Shown: positions 1 through 7,563 of the stretch, piece by piece
Position numbering within the stretch: the first letter of the stretch is position 1
How the letters are laid out: each line of letters starts with the position of its first letter
NCBI RefSeq assembly: GCF_937890665.1
Contig: NZ_CALADU010000207.1
Coordinates: forward strand, 1 to 13,247
DNA from: an uncultured Subdoligranulum sp.
GTDB taxonomy: Bacteria > Bacillota_A > Clostridia > Oscillospirales > Ruminococcaceae
DNA length: 13,247 nt
Direction of reading: 5' to 3'
Made by a program: the position numbers and the translations under genes
Notes under the pieces: generated by a model
Database searches by the model: none
What the model was told of the DNA's origin: nothing
The model's input: the letters and a program-made list of their open reading frames with translations, nothing else

Positions 1-714
1 GCGGACCGGCAGCTGATGACCAGCCTGTCCCACGACATCCGCACACCGCTGACTACCTTAATTGGGTATCTGGACGCGGTCCACCGGCAGGTGGTGACGG
101 GGGCGGAGCGGGAGCAGTATCTTGAAACCGCCCGCCGCAAAGCCCACGACCTGAAAGCCACCACCGACGAACTGTTTACCTGGTGCAAGCTCCATTCGGG
201 GGAAGCGGCCCTGCAGATGGCCCCCCAAGAGTTGGGGGAGCTGACCCGCGGCGTGCTGGTGGACTGGGTGCCTTTGTTGGAGGAGCACGGCATCGACTAT
301 GCCGTGGATATCCCCGACGCGCCCTTCTGGGTCGCCTTAGACGAGGAGGGCTACCGGCGGATCCTCAACAACCTGCTGCAAAACGTACTGGTCCACAGTC
401 AGGCCACCCAGATCGCCCTGCGGGTCCGGCAGCGGAACAACGAGGTGACGGTGCGGCTGGCGGACAACGGCGTGGGCATTGCCAAGGGGGATCTGGACCG
501 GATCTTTGACCGGCTGTACAAATGCGACCCGGCCCGGACTTCCCATGGCAGCGGGCTGGGGCTTTCCATTGTGAAGCAGTTGACGGAGCGGATGGCGGGC
601 CGCATTGAAGCCCAGAGCAAGCCGCACTGCGGCACTGTCTTCTGCCTTACCTTTCCCCTTTGTCCGCCGCCCGATTTGCAAGGAAACCCCAAGGTTGCGG
701 CAAGGCGGATGTAA
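1..714 (+). CDS. Sensor histidine kinase, C-terminal part (5' end outside window)
   Basis: The frame is open from the first base, so the gene begins upstream and its sensor and membrane regions are not visible. What remains is a complete kinase core, numbered here from the first visible codon. The HisKA phospho-acceptor box is SHDIRTPL, with His11. The HATPase_c domain has an N box (ILNNLLQN, residues 121-128), a G1 box (DNGVGI, 155-160), an F box (IFDRLY) and a G2 box (GSGLGLSIVK, from 183). By family, it autophosphorylates on the His and passes the phosphate to a response regulator, presumably encoded just upstream of the window. Only 41 bases separate it from the ABC ATPase gene, so it very likely belongs to the same sensing and resistance unit, as two-component systems do beside BcrAB- or LanFEG-type exporters. 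The signal it senses cannot be read here. Confidence 0.93.
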   Translation, partial: ADRQLMTSLSHDIRTPLTTLIGYLDAVHRQVVTGAEREQYLETARRKAHDLKATTDELFTWCKLHSGEAALQMAPQELGELTRGVLVDWVPLLEEHGIDYAVDIPDAPFWVALDEEGYRRILNNLLQNVLVHSQATQIALRVRQRNNEVTVRLADNGVGIAKGDLDRIFDRLYKCDPARTSHGSGLGLSIVKQLTERMAGRIEAQSKPHCGTVFCLTFPLCPPPDLQGNPKVAARRM

Positions 715-737
715 GGTACTTGTGGTAGGCTGATTGC

Positions 738-744
738 AAGGAGG
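738..744 (+). promoter_or_regulatory. Ribosome binding site of the ABC ATPase gene
   Basis: AAGGAGG is a full-strength Shine-Dalgarno sequence 11 bases before the ATG at 756. It fixes that start over the longer overlapping frame that begins at 734. No convincing promoter is seen in the 41 bases after the kinase gene, so the ATPase is probably co-transcribed with it. Confidence 0.8.
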
Positions 745-755
745 CGAACCAAACC

Positions 756-1679
756 ATGACCAACTATCTGATCGAAACCCAAGACCTGACCAAGCAATAC
801 GGCAGCCAGACCAGTGTGAACCGGCTGAACCTGCACCTCAAAGCCGGGCGGATCTACGGCCTGCTGGGGCGCAACGGCGCCGGCAAGACCACCACCATGA
901 AGATGCTGCTGGGGCTGACCCAACCCACCGCCGGGGCGGTGTATCTGTTTGGCATGCCGCTGCGGGGCAACGAGAAAAAGATCCTGCCCCGGATCGGCAG
1001 CCTGATCGAGTCGCCGGGGTTTTACCCCAACCTGACCGGCACCGAAAATCTAAAAATCTTTGCCACCCTGCGGGGGATCCCCAACGCCCACTCCATACAG
1101 GACGCGCTGGAACTGGTGGGCCTGCCCTACCGGGACAAAAAGCTCTTCTCCCAGTATTCTCTGGGCATGAAGCAGCGGCTGGCCATCGCCTTGGCGGTGA
1201 TGCACGACCCCGAACTGCTGATTCTGGACGAGCCCATCAACGGGCTGGACCCCATCGGCATTGCCGAGATCCGCACCTTTCTGCGCAGTTTGTGCGACGA
1301 GCGGGGCAAGACCATCCTGTTGTCCAGCCACATTCTGTCCGAGATCTCGCTGCTGGCCGACGACGTGGGCATCATCGACCACGGCGTGCTGCTGGAGGAG
1401 GAATCGCTGGCCGAGCTGGAAGCGAAAAACGGCCGGTACATCCACCTGTCGGTCTCCGACGCGGCGCAGGCGGCCCGCCTGCTGGAAACGGTGGTCCACA
1501 CCACCCGGTTTCAGGTGGAGGACGACCACGGGCTGCGCCTGTTGGACTTAGGGCTCTCCCTGCCTGAGCTGGCCCGCACCATGGTGGACAGCAGACTGGA
1601 GCTCTACGACCTGCACCTTTGCGAGGACACGCTGGAAGATTACTTCAAGCGGGTGACCGGGGGTGAGGGAATTGCTTAG
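756..1679 (+). CDS. ABC transporter ATP-binding protein, BcrA/LanF (lantibiotic immunity) type
   Basis: A 307-residue cytoplasmic ATPase that powers the permeases encoded directly downstream. It has a Walker A motif (GRNGAGKT, residues 38-45), a Q-loop region rewritten as SLIESPGFYPNLT (82-94, Glu85 in place of Gln), an ABC signature YSLGMKQR (134-141), Walker B plus D-loop LLILDEPINGLD (154-165) and an H-loop SSHILSE (His192). The Glu in the Q-loop and the YSLGMKQR signature in place of LSGGQ are features I associate with the BcrA/LanF branch, which exports bacitracin-like or lantibiotic peptides from the membrane. The C-terminal region after about residue 215 ends in DTLEDYFKRVTGG, also typical of that group. 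Its stop overlaps the next gene by 17 bases, implying translational coupling. It is the only ATPase for four permeases. Confidence 0.93.
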   Translation: MTNYLIETQDLTKQYGSQTSVNRLNLHLKAGRIYGLLGRNGAGKTTTMKMLLGLTQPTAGAVYLFGMPLRGNEKKILPRIGSLIESPGFYPNLTGTENLKIFATLRGIPNAHSIQDALELVGLPYRDKKLFSQYSLGMKQRLAIALAVMHDPELLILDEPINGLDPIGIAEIRTFLRSLCDERGKTILLSSHILSEISLLADDVGIIDHGVLLEEESLAELEAKNGRYIHLSVSDAAQAARLLETVVHTTRFQVEDDHGLRLLDLGLSLPELARTMVDSRLELYDLHLCEDTLEDYFKRVTGGEGIA

Positions 1680-2490
1680 TCTTGTACGGTGCGAGCTGTA
1701 CAAGCTCAAGCGCAAGCATCTGGTTCCGGCACTGGTGGGCTTGGGGCTGCTTTTACCCCTGCTGCTGGCCCTCTACGAATGGCCCACCCAACAAGGGATG
1801 GCCTCGGTCACCGCCACCTACAAGGCCGGCCGGCTGGATTATTTCACCGTCTGCCTATGCGCCTACGGCTGCATGCTGCTGATGCCTTGCCTGCTGGGTG
1901 TGTTGGCGGTCCACCTGTTTTTTCTGGAACGGGACAACGACACCTTCAAAAATCTGCGGGTCATCCCCGTGACCAGCGCCCAACTGATTTTCGCCAAACT
2001 GAGTACCCTGTTGTTGCTGGAACTGGCCTTTGTGGCGATCCTTTACGGAGGTCTTGTCTTCTTTTTTACGGTGCTGGACATCGGCAGCCCGGCCCATGCG
2101 GGACGGTACTTGGCGTTTACCCTCTGCAACGGGCTGCTGGCCTTTGCCAATTCGCTGCCGGTGGTGGTGTTGGTGGTCTACTGCAACCGCAGCAACCTGA
2201 TCTCGCTGCTGCTCTGCTTTTTCTACGACATCTTTAGTTGGGGTGCCGCCCTTGTGGGGATGCTGGCTGCCTACACCCACCCGCAGCTTTACCAACTGCT
2301 GCGGCTGCATGCCCCGCTGTGCGCCCTGCAATGGACCACTTGGCAGTTTGCTGACCCCGCCCAGCGGGCTTCGCTGGAAAGCACCTTTCCCTTTTTGCCC
2401 AGCGGCCTTCATACGGTGGGGCTGCACCTTCTGGTGGCGGGCCTCTCCTTGGGGCTGATCCTTCGGTTTTATAAAAAGTGGGCGGGGTGA
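1663..2490 (+). CDS. ABC transporter permease A (LanE/BcrB-like)
   Basis: A 275-residue integral membrane protein with about six hydrophobic segments. It opens with a basic motif, RCELYKLKRKH, before the first membrane segment. After the second segment comes FLERDNDTFKNLRVIPV, the acidic/basic loop characteristic of ABC-2 permeases of the lantibiotic-protection type and probably the contact with the ATPase. I chose the GTG at 1663, which overlaps the ATPase stop; TTG at 1672 is the alternative, and neither has a strong ribosome site. The same basic opening motif, the loop motif and a later stretch (CNRSNLISLLLCFFYDIF) recur in the gene at 3275, so this is one member of a duplicated permease type. 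By family and context it forms part of a membrane pore that expels or removes a membrane-active peptide; the substrate is unknown. Confidence 0.85.
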   Translation: MRELLSLVRCELYKLKRKHLVPALVGLGLLLPLLLALYEWPTQQGMASVTATYKAGRLDYFTVCLCAYGCMLLMPCLLGVLAVHLFFLERDNDTFKNLRVIPVTSAQLIFAKLSTLLLLELAFVAILYGGLVFFFTVLDIGSPAHAGRYLAFTLCNGLLAFANSLPVVVLVVYCNRSNLISLLLCFFYDIFSWGAALVGMLAAYTHPQLYQLLRLHAPLCALQWTTWQFADPAQRASLESTFPFLPSGLHTVGLHLLVAGLSLGLILRFYKKWAG

Positions 2491-2495
2491 GTGCG

Positions 2496-3269
2496 ATGAT
2501 CCGAATTCTTTACACAGAACTTCTCAAACTCAAGCGGTATTCGGTGGTGACGGCGGGGCTGGCCATGACCATTCTATCGGTGCTGATGACCCTTTTTTAT
2601 GCCACCGCACAGGATGGCACCGTCTGGACCTTCGCCTACTACCTGCATACCATCCAGTCCAAGAATGTGCAGTATTTTTTCCCGCTGATCCTCGTGCTGG
2701 TGGGCGGCTTCTGCATCACCCGGGAGGAAGGGGACGACACCCTGAAGAACCTGCTTACCGTGCCGGTGTCCTACCGGCGGCTGCTGGCGGCCAAGGCCGG
2801 GGCGCTGCTGCTCCTGACCTGTTTGTTCAGCTTGTTCTGCGCCGTCTTTGCCGTGGCGGTGAACCTGCTGTGCCGGTTTCCCGGCATGACGCCGGCGGCG
2901 GTGGTGCAGGCGGCCCTCTCGCTGCTGGCCACCAACCTGCTGGTCTATCTGGCGGTCAGCCCCCTGCTCTTTACGCTGGCTGCCCGCCGCAGCACCTTTT
3001 TGTTCAGCCTGCCGCTGGCCTTTCTGTATGGGTATCTGGCCACCTTTGAGGGCAATCCCCTGAATTTTCTGCCCACCAAGGCCTGCCTGATCCTCACCGA
3101 CCCACTGTGCGGCGATGGCTTCCCCTATGTTTACACGCCGGGGCGCGCGGCTCTTTCGCTGGCAGTCTGCGGGGCTCTGGGGCTGGCGGCGGTGCTGCTT
3201 CACGGCGGGGGCCGCTTTGCCGAACCCGCCCGCCGGGCCGAGACCGTCCCCCGCAAGAAAGGATGGTGA
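2496..3269 (+). CDS. ABC transporter permease B (LanG-like)
   Basis: A 257-residue membrane protein starting MIRILYTELLKLKRYSV, with the cytoplasmic basic N-terminus and multiple hydrophobic segments of the ABC-2 lantibiotic-immunity permeases. The loop REEGDDTLKNLLTVPVSYRR after the second membrane segment is the family landmark. A GTG at 2478 in the same frame would add six residues and overlap the previous gene. The ATG at 2496 is preferred because it restores the usual N-terminus, lies five bases after the previous stop, and follows a purine-rich GGGGTGAG. It resembles the gene at 4083 more than its immediate neighbours. It probably pairs with permease A as a heterodimer served by the upstream ATPase. 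Confidence 0.83.
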   Translation: MIRILYTELLKLKRYSVVTAGLAMTILSVLMTLFYATAQDGTVWTFAYYLHTIQSKNVQYFFPLILVLVGGFCITREEGDDTLKNLLTVPVSYRRLLAAKAGALLLLTCLFSLFCAVFAVAVNLLCRFPGMTPAAVVQAALSLLATNLLVYLAVSPLLFTLAARRSTFLFSLPLAFLYGYLATFEGNPLNFLPTKACLILTDPLCGDGFPYVYTPGRAALSLAVCGALGLAAVLLHGGGRFAEPARRAETVPRKKGW

Positions 3270-3274
3270 AACCC

Positions 3275-4078
3275 ATGGCATTCCGTCTGCTTCGCTGCGA
3301 GCTGTACAAACTCAAGCGTACCCCCTTTGTGGAGCTGGTGGCGCTGGCCGCCTGTCTGTTCCCGGTGCCCGCCGCCCTGCTGGCCCTGAACGGCGGCACC
3401 GACGGCAGCTTTCTCAGCCTCTCTTTCCTGCTGCTGGTCATGCTGGCCGGGCCGCTGCTGCTGCCCGTGGTGGGCGGCTGTCTGGCCGTACTGCTCTTCC
3501 TCCGGGAGCGGGACTGGGAGACCCTGAAAAACCTCTACACCGTGCCGGTGCGGTGGTCTGGGCTGGTAGCAGCCAAGCTGTTTGTGGTCTATCTGGGCTG
3601 CATCCTCTTTGCGGTCATCAGCCTGCTGGCCGCCGCGGCGACCATCGCGGCCACCGGCACCCCCGTGACTCCCCTCTTTACCAGTCTGGCGGCCGCCGGG
3701 CTGTTGGGTTTCTTCTACGCCTCGGCCACTTTGCCGGTCATTTTGCTGGTGCTCTGGCTGGACCGGGGCACGCTGGTCAGCATTTTGCTCTGCGTGCTCT
3801 ACGGCGTGGCCCAAAGCACCCAGCTCTTCGGCGGGGTGTACGTCATCGCCGGGACCGGCTCGGCGGAAGCGGCCTCCCTTGCCTCTCCCCTGCTCTGGAC
3901 GTTTCCCATGCTGGTGTTTCGCTGGTATACCAGCTTTGCGGCCTCGGGGCAGGTGGTGCTGCCGCCGGGTACCGCCCCCTTCTATCTCAGCACCCCGCCG
4001 CTGGTGGGGCTTTGTCTGGTGCTCATCGTGGTCTGCGGCGCCGCCATCGTCTGGCTGGGCCGCCGTCAGGAGGTGTAA
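3275..4078 (+). CDS. ABC transporter permease A' (second LanE/BcrB-like copy)
   Basis: A 267-residue membrane protein beginning MAFRLLRCELYKLKRTP, nearly the same opening as the permease at 1663. It also shares the post-helix-2 motif (FLRERDWETLKNLYTVPVR) and a late stretch LDRGTLVSILLCVLYGVAQ. Divergence elsewhere is considerable, so the duplication is not recent. The start at 3275 follows AAGAAAGGATGG with suitable spacing; an in-frame ATG at 3263 would overlap the previous gene by seven bases and is less likely. Five bases separate it from permease B. By context it is a membrane subunit of the same peptide exporter, or of an alternative exporter sharing the ATPase. Confidence 0.84.
   Translation: MAFRLLRCELYKLKRTPFVELVALAACLFPVPAALLALNGGTDGSFLSLSFLLLVMLAGPLLLPVVGGCLAVLLFLRERDWETLKNLYTVPVRWSGLVAAKLFVVYLGCILFAVISLLAAAATIAATGTPVTPLFTSLAAAGLLGFFYASATLPVILLVLWLDRGTLVSILLCVLYGVAQSTQLFGGVYVIAGTGSAEAASLASPLLWTFPMLVFRWYTSFAASGQVVLPPGTAPFYLSTPPLVGLCLVLIVVCGAAIVWLGRRQEV
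4068..4074 (+). promoter_or_regulatory. Ribosome binding site deciding the start of permease B'
   Basis: AGGAGGT lies inside the end of the previous gene, eight bases before the ATG at 4083. It settles the start against the longer open frame reaching back to 3879, and against the out-of-frame ATG at 4079. Confidence 0.7.
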
Positions 4079-4082
4079 TGCC

Positions 4083-4862
4083 ATGTTGTCTTGGATTTCG
4101 CTGGAACTGACCAAGCTGCGCCGCACCTCGCTGCTCTGGGTGGGCGTTGCCGCCGGGCTGCTGGCCATTCTGGTCAGCTTTTATCTGGCCGCCGCCGACA
4201 GGATGACCCAATACACGGTGGACATCTTTATGGGCAACCTCATCGCCAACAACCAGAGTTCTCTCTTCCCCTTTGTGGCGGTGCTGACGGTGGGCCGCAT
4301 GATGGAAGCGGAACGCACCGCCCATACCTTGCCCGGCGTCCTCACGGTGCCGGTGCGGTTTTCCACCCTGCTGGCCGCCAAATTGGCAACCGGGGCAGTG
4401 CTGACGGCGGGCTACTCGGCAGTACAATGGGTGCTGGGGGTGGTCTGCTGCGTGGGGCTGGCCCTGCCCGGGGTGGAGCTTCTTCCCCTGCTGGGGGATC
4501 TGGCCCGGCTGCTGGCCAACAACCTCTGCCTCTATGCCGCGGTGCTGCCCGTGACAGCGCTGACCGCCCAGTTTGCCGGGGGCCATGTGGCGGGTACCGT
4601 GTTTGCGGTGGTTTACAGTTTCTGCTCCATCCCCCTCAGCGGCCACGGCTTCGCCGCCTTCTACCCCATCAGCGCCGGGTCGGTGCTCATGGGACTGGAC
4701 GGCCCCGCCCCTACCGCCGCCCAGTGCCTTTGCGCCGGGGTCAGTCTGGGCGGCACCCTCTTGCTGGGGCTGCTTTTCACCGTTACCGCCCGGGACCGCA
4801 CCGAGGAACGACAGCCCAAGCCGCCCCAACAGAGCAGAAAACATCTTTTCCATCCCGCCTGA
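4083..4862 (+). CDS. ABC transporter permease B' (second LanG-like copy)
   Basis: A 259-residue multi-pass membrane protein starting MLSWISLELTKLRRTSLLW. Like permease B it has a moderately hydrophilic segment between the first two membrane helices (residues about 32-55) and the LTVPVRFSTLLAAKLA loop-helix, closely matching LTVPVSYRRLLAAKAG of the gene at 2496. The acidic residues of the loop differ (MEAERTAHTLPGVLTVPV), so coupling to the ATPase may not be identical. It is the last gene of the operon: a basic tail (RTEERQPKPPQQSRKH) is followed by a terminator 30 bases after the stop. The function is inferred only from family and operon position. Confidence 0.83.
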   Translation: MLSWISLELTKLRRTSLLWVGVAAGLLAILVSFYLAAADRMTQYTVDIFMGNLIANNQSSLFPFVAVLTVGRMMEAERTAHTLPGVLTVPVRFSTLLAAKLATGAVLTAGYSAVQWVLGVVCCVGLALPGVELLPLLGDLARLLANNLCLYAAVLPVTALTAQFAGGHVAGTVFAVVYSFCSIPLSGHGFAAFYPISAGSVLMGLDGPAPTAAQCLCAGVSLGGTLLLGLLFTVTARDRTEERQPKPPQQSRKHLFHPA

Positions 4863-4891
4863 GCCAAGGCGGCTTTCTGCCATGCACAGCA

Positions 4892-4923
4892 CAAAGGACC
4901 GCAACAGTCGTTGCGGTCCTTTG
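4892..4923 (+). terminator. Intrinsic terminator of the kinase/ABC operon
   Basis: A perfect 14-bp inverted repeat (CAAAGGACCGCAAC / GTTGCGGTCCTTTG) with a 4-base loop, followed by TTTTG. It sits between the + strand ABC operon and the convergent - strand operon. It may also slow transcription from the other side, although the T-run there is poor. Confidence 0.9.
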
Positions 4924-4965
4924 TTTTGCCGGCGCGGTGCCCCAGCTCCACCGCGGAATGGTTCC

Positions 4966-6339
4966 TTACAGGGAAAAGGTTGCCACCCGGTAAAGGTTTT
5001 GGTCCTGTTCGGTTTCCATCTGCAAGGCCACGCCCGGCGCCTCGGTCAGCGGGTCCACAATACCCACCCAAAGGCTGTAACGGCCGCCGGGCAACGCCCC
5101 AGCCCCCGGCAGAGATATGGCCGCGGTGTGGCTTCCCGGACCCCAACTGGCAAACGGCAGGGTGGTCTGGCCGGACCAGACCGTTTGCCCCCTATCATCC
5201 CGCAGTTCCAGCGCCGCCGGCCAGCGGGCATACAGCGGCGCCAGACCGGTGTTTTCCCACTGGAGTTCGGCTTGCAATGTGGAAGAAAACATCGTGCGCC
5301 AGACCGTACACCGCCGTACCCCCAGCGTGTAGCCCATCTCGGCCAGCAGCGTGCGGAGGTTTTCCCCTTCGGTGCCGGACAGTTCCCCGTAGGCCGGGGC
5401 GTTGGGCCCTAAAAAGGTGGTGTGGCTTTGTTGCAGCAAGGACAGCGTGGTGGGGAACTGGGCGTCGGAAAAATACCATCCGTCCGCCTGCCGGGGCGAA
5501 AATTCGCCCCCCGACGGCGCCGCACGCCAGAAGTCCGGCATGGCGGGCAGCCATTCCCCGTTCTGGTCGGACTGGTAGCCTTCGGCGATCCATGAGAGCC
5601 ACTGGCTGTGGGAATCCGGCAGGCCGAAGGAATCGTTGTACAAGCCCAGACCTTGCTCCCTGCCGATGGTATAGGGGCGGCGCAGCAGCAGTTGCTCTGG
5701 CCGGAAAACGTCCAGATAATCCTGCACATAGTCGTCGGTGATAGCCTGCGTGGGGAACGGGGCGATCCCGGCATCGGTATCCACATGCCACTCGCCCCAA
5801 TGGCCCAGACTGCCCAGCTCCACAAAAGCCACCTGCGGGTCTTGGGCATAGCGCTGCCCCAAGGCAGCCACCAACGCCTGATGGGCTTGCCGAAAAACTT
5901 CGTTTTCGTAGTCGGGGCTGAAGCCTTGCCCATAATCGCCGTCGTACCAAGTGCCCGCTCCGTCCATGGCATCGTAGAGCCAGTCCGGGATGTCCCGGTG
6001 CCGCGCCTCGGTGGGGGTGTCGCAGACCAACCGCAGGATCAGCCGTACGCCATCGGCCCGCCACTGGGCAAAATGGCAGCGTTCTTCCAGCGCCGCAAAG
6101 TCATAGTTCCCCTGCTGGGGTTCCAGCTCGCTCCAATAGACCGGCACATAGGCAAAGGCCGCATAGGGGTCCTGCCGGTAATTTTCTCCCCAGACCACCA
6201 GCCCCTTCATGGGGTTGGTCACGGGTTTGTCCGACGGGGATATCTCTTCCGCCGCCAGCGGGATGCGCAGCCGCAGCAGCGCGGCCACCGCCAAGGCGGC
6301 CCCCAACAGCAGCAGCGGAATCCATTTGCGGGCCTGCAT
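4966..6339 (-). CDS. Membrane-anchored DUF4832 (glycoside-hydrolase-like) protein
   Basis: A 457-residue protein. Residues 5-22 form a hydrophobic N-terminal anchor or signal, placing the rest outside the membrane. The remainder resembles DUF4874/DUF4832 proteins: NPMKGL (42-47) at the mature N-terminus, a barrel-like region with YWSELEPQQGNYDF (68-81), the conserved ELGSLGHWGEWH (174-185; Glu174 and Glu183 are candidate acidic active-site residues), and a C-terminal beta-rich domain from about residue 360 (ELQWENTGLAPLYARWP, then a Gly/Pro-rich sheet region). The fold suggests carbohydrate or exopolymer processing, but no activity is established to my knowledge. The start at 6339 is set by GGAGG at 6344-6348 and by the TGATG overlap with the upstream gene's stop. 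Such genes commonly follow DUF4956 and VTC-domain genes, as here. It is the only apparently intact member of that module in the window. Confidence 0.85.
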   Translation of the reverse strand: MQARKWIPLLLLGAALAVAALLRLRIPLAAEEISPSDKPVTNPMKGLVVWGENYRQDPYAAFAYVPVYWSELEPQQGNYDFAALEERCHFAQWRADGVRLILRLVCDTPTEARHRDIPDWLYDAMDGAGTWYDGDYGQGFSPDYENEVFRQAHQALVAALGQRYAQDPQVAFVELGSLGHWGEWHVDTDAGIAPFPTQAITDDYVQDYLDVFRPEQLLLRRPYTIGREQGLGLYNDSFGLPDSHSQWLSWIAEGYQSDQNGEWLPAMPDFWRAAPSGGEFSPRQADGWYFSDAQFPTTLSLLQQSHTTFLGPNAPAYGELSGTEGENLRTLLAEMGYTLGVRRCTVWRTMFSSTLQAELQWENTGLAPLYARWPAALELRDDRGQTVWSGQTTLPFASWGPGSHTAAISLPGAGALPGGRYSLWVGIVDPLTEAPGVALQMETEQDQNLYRVATFSL

Positions 6340-7010
6340 CAGGCCTCCAGATTGCCGCGGTATTCCACCAGCGTGACATCCTGCACCCCATCGATGTTCT
6401 GCACCGGCTGGGTAAGGTTCAGGTTGTCGGTTTTTAGGTAGAGTTCCATTGTCAGTTCGGTGGTGCCGCCCTTGACCACCTTGGAGCGGAATTTGCCCGG
6501 CTGGGCATGCAGACAGCGGCGGACGGCTTCTTCCACTTCCGGGGCAGAGCGATAGGTGACGATGAGCACATAGGTACCGGCGCTGCCTTTGATCCGCTTG
6601 AGAAAGACCAGCGCCAAGGTGACGACGATTCATGCCACAAAGGCGATGTAGTAGTATTGGGCGTCGATGGCAATGCCCGAGGTGATGGCCCAGAACAGGA
6701 ACATCAGATCCAGCGGATTTTTGACTGCGGTGCGGTACCGCACGATGCTGAGCGCGCCCACCATGCCCAGCGACAGGGTGATGTTGGTGCTGATGGTGAC
6801 GATGATGACAGCGACCAGCAGGGTCATGATCACCAGCGACAGGTTGAGGGCATGGTCGTACACCACGCCGATAAAGCAGCGACGGTACACCGCAAAGATG
6901 CCCATGCCCACCAAAAAGGCGATGACCAGTGTAAGGATCAGGGTCAGCGGTTCGATCTGGTCGGGGAACAGTTCCAGCGCGGATTTTTTAAACAGATCTT
7001 GAAAGGTCAT
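6339..7010 (-). pseudogene. DUF4956 membrane protein gene interrupted by an in-frame TGA
   Basis: Reading down from ATG 7010 (AGGAG at 7023-7027) gives MTFQDLFKKSALELFP, then three to four hydrophobic helices and the family hallmark SLGMVGALSIVRYRTAVKNP. Codon 127 (6632-6630) is TGA. The same frame continues immediately with IVVTLALVFLKRIKG, another membrane segment, and a soluble C-terminal domain of about 80 residues ending at 6339. No frame change is needed; removing the one stop restores a 223-residue protein of normal DUF4956 layout. Every other gene here uses TGG for Trp and several end in TGA, so recoding is unlikely and a nonsense mutation (or sequencing error) is the simple reading. 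DUF4956 proteins are membrane partners of VTC-domain proteins with no firmly known role. A truncated 126-residue product could still be made. Confidence 0.82.
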
Positions 7011-7041
7011 AACGAGAAATTTCTCCTGTTCAGCGCGGTAC

Positions 7042-7563
7042 TCACCGCAGGGTATGCCGGACCTGATCCGCACAAAGGCAGAACTTGGAGGCCGACGTCC
7101 TGACGAAGGAGTAGGCGCGAAAGATACTTTGAATATACTCCGGCAAAATACCGGTGAACTTGACTTCCAGAATCATCTGTCCTGGCGGCAGCACATGATA
7201 GCCGGGGGCTTGCGGGTCAAACAGATCCTGTCGCGGCTCCATAGCGGTAAGGGCTTTATCAAAGGTGATGCGCACCGTTCCTACATCGTTGACGAAGGCT
7301 TCCCGGTCATAGGCAATTTCCTCCGAGCTAGCCGCATCAATCCACTGACACACACTCTCCTTGGATTGCTGGTACGCCTCGGATGCCTTCAGGCTCAAGG
7401 GGTAATTTCCCCGATGAATGTTGGCATTTTCCAAACAATAGAACTGTTCCAGTTTACGGATGACCGCTTCCGGTTTTTGGGTCGTCGCGGCGTTGTCAAG
7501 ATAAACCAGACGTTCGTCGTTGCGAAAGATGGGAAAAAACGCCCGAATGCTCTCTTTACTCAT
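7042..7563 (-). CDS. Chimeric ORF: SufS-like cysteine desulfurase N-terminus joined to VTC-domain C-terminus
   Basis: A 173-residue open frame made of two unrelated family pieces. Residues 1-83 match the start of SufS/CsdA-type class V aminotransferases: FPIF, the YLDNAATTQKP motif (21-31), the IHRG segment (49-52) and WIDAASSEEI, where SufS proteins normally continue with a phrase like xFxRGTTE. At residue 84 it turns into the C-terminal third of a bacterial VTC (polyphosphate-polymerase-like) domain: AYDREAFV (84-91), VRITFD (97-102) and LPPGQMILEVKF (125-136). The PLP lysine and catalytic Cys regions of the desulfurase and the N-terminal catalytic part of the VTC domain are both absent, so neither activity is expected. 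Its ATG overlaps the upstream stop (ATGA), as for a native desulfurase gene, and DUF4956 follows 31 bases downstream, as for a native VTC gene. A deletion or insertion joint best explains it. Confidence 0.75.
   Translation of the reverse strand: MSKESIRAFFPIFRNDERLVYLDNAATTQKPEAVIRKLEQFYCLENANIHRGNYPLSLKASEAYQQSKESVCQWIDAASSEEIAYDREAFVNDVGTVRITFDKALTAMEPRQDLFDPQAPGYHVLPPGQMILEVKFTGILPEYIQSIFRAYSFVRTSASKFCLCADQVRHTLR

Noticed and set aside
3107..3274. Longer N-terminus for permease A' overlapping permease B.
   Set aside because: The added residues are an Arg/Gly-rich shadow of the previous gene; the family N-terminus starts at 3275 behind a ribosome site.
6600..6632. The DUF4956 TGA as a selenocysteine codon.
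   Set aside because: The bases after the TGA form only a 3-bp pairing, not a SECIS-like stem with a conserved loop, and the site is a membrane helix rather than a redox centre.
4966..6633. A 555-residue reading for the DUF4832 gene, starting at 6633.
   Set aside because: The extra 98 N-terminal residues are the wrong-frame translation of the DUF4956 C-terminal region. The hydrophobic anchor and a good ribosome site sit at the internal ATG at 6339.
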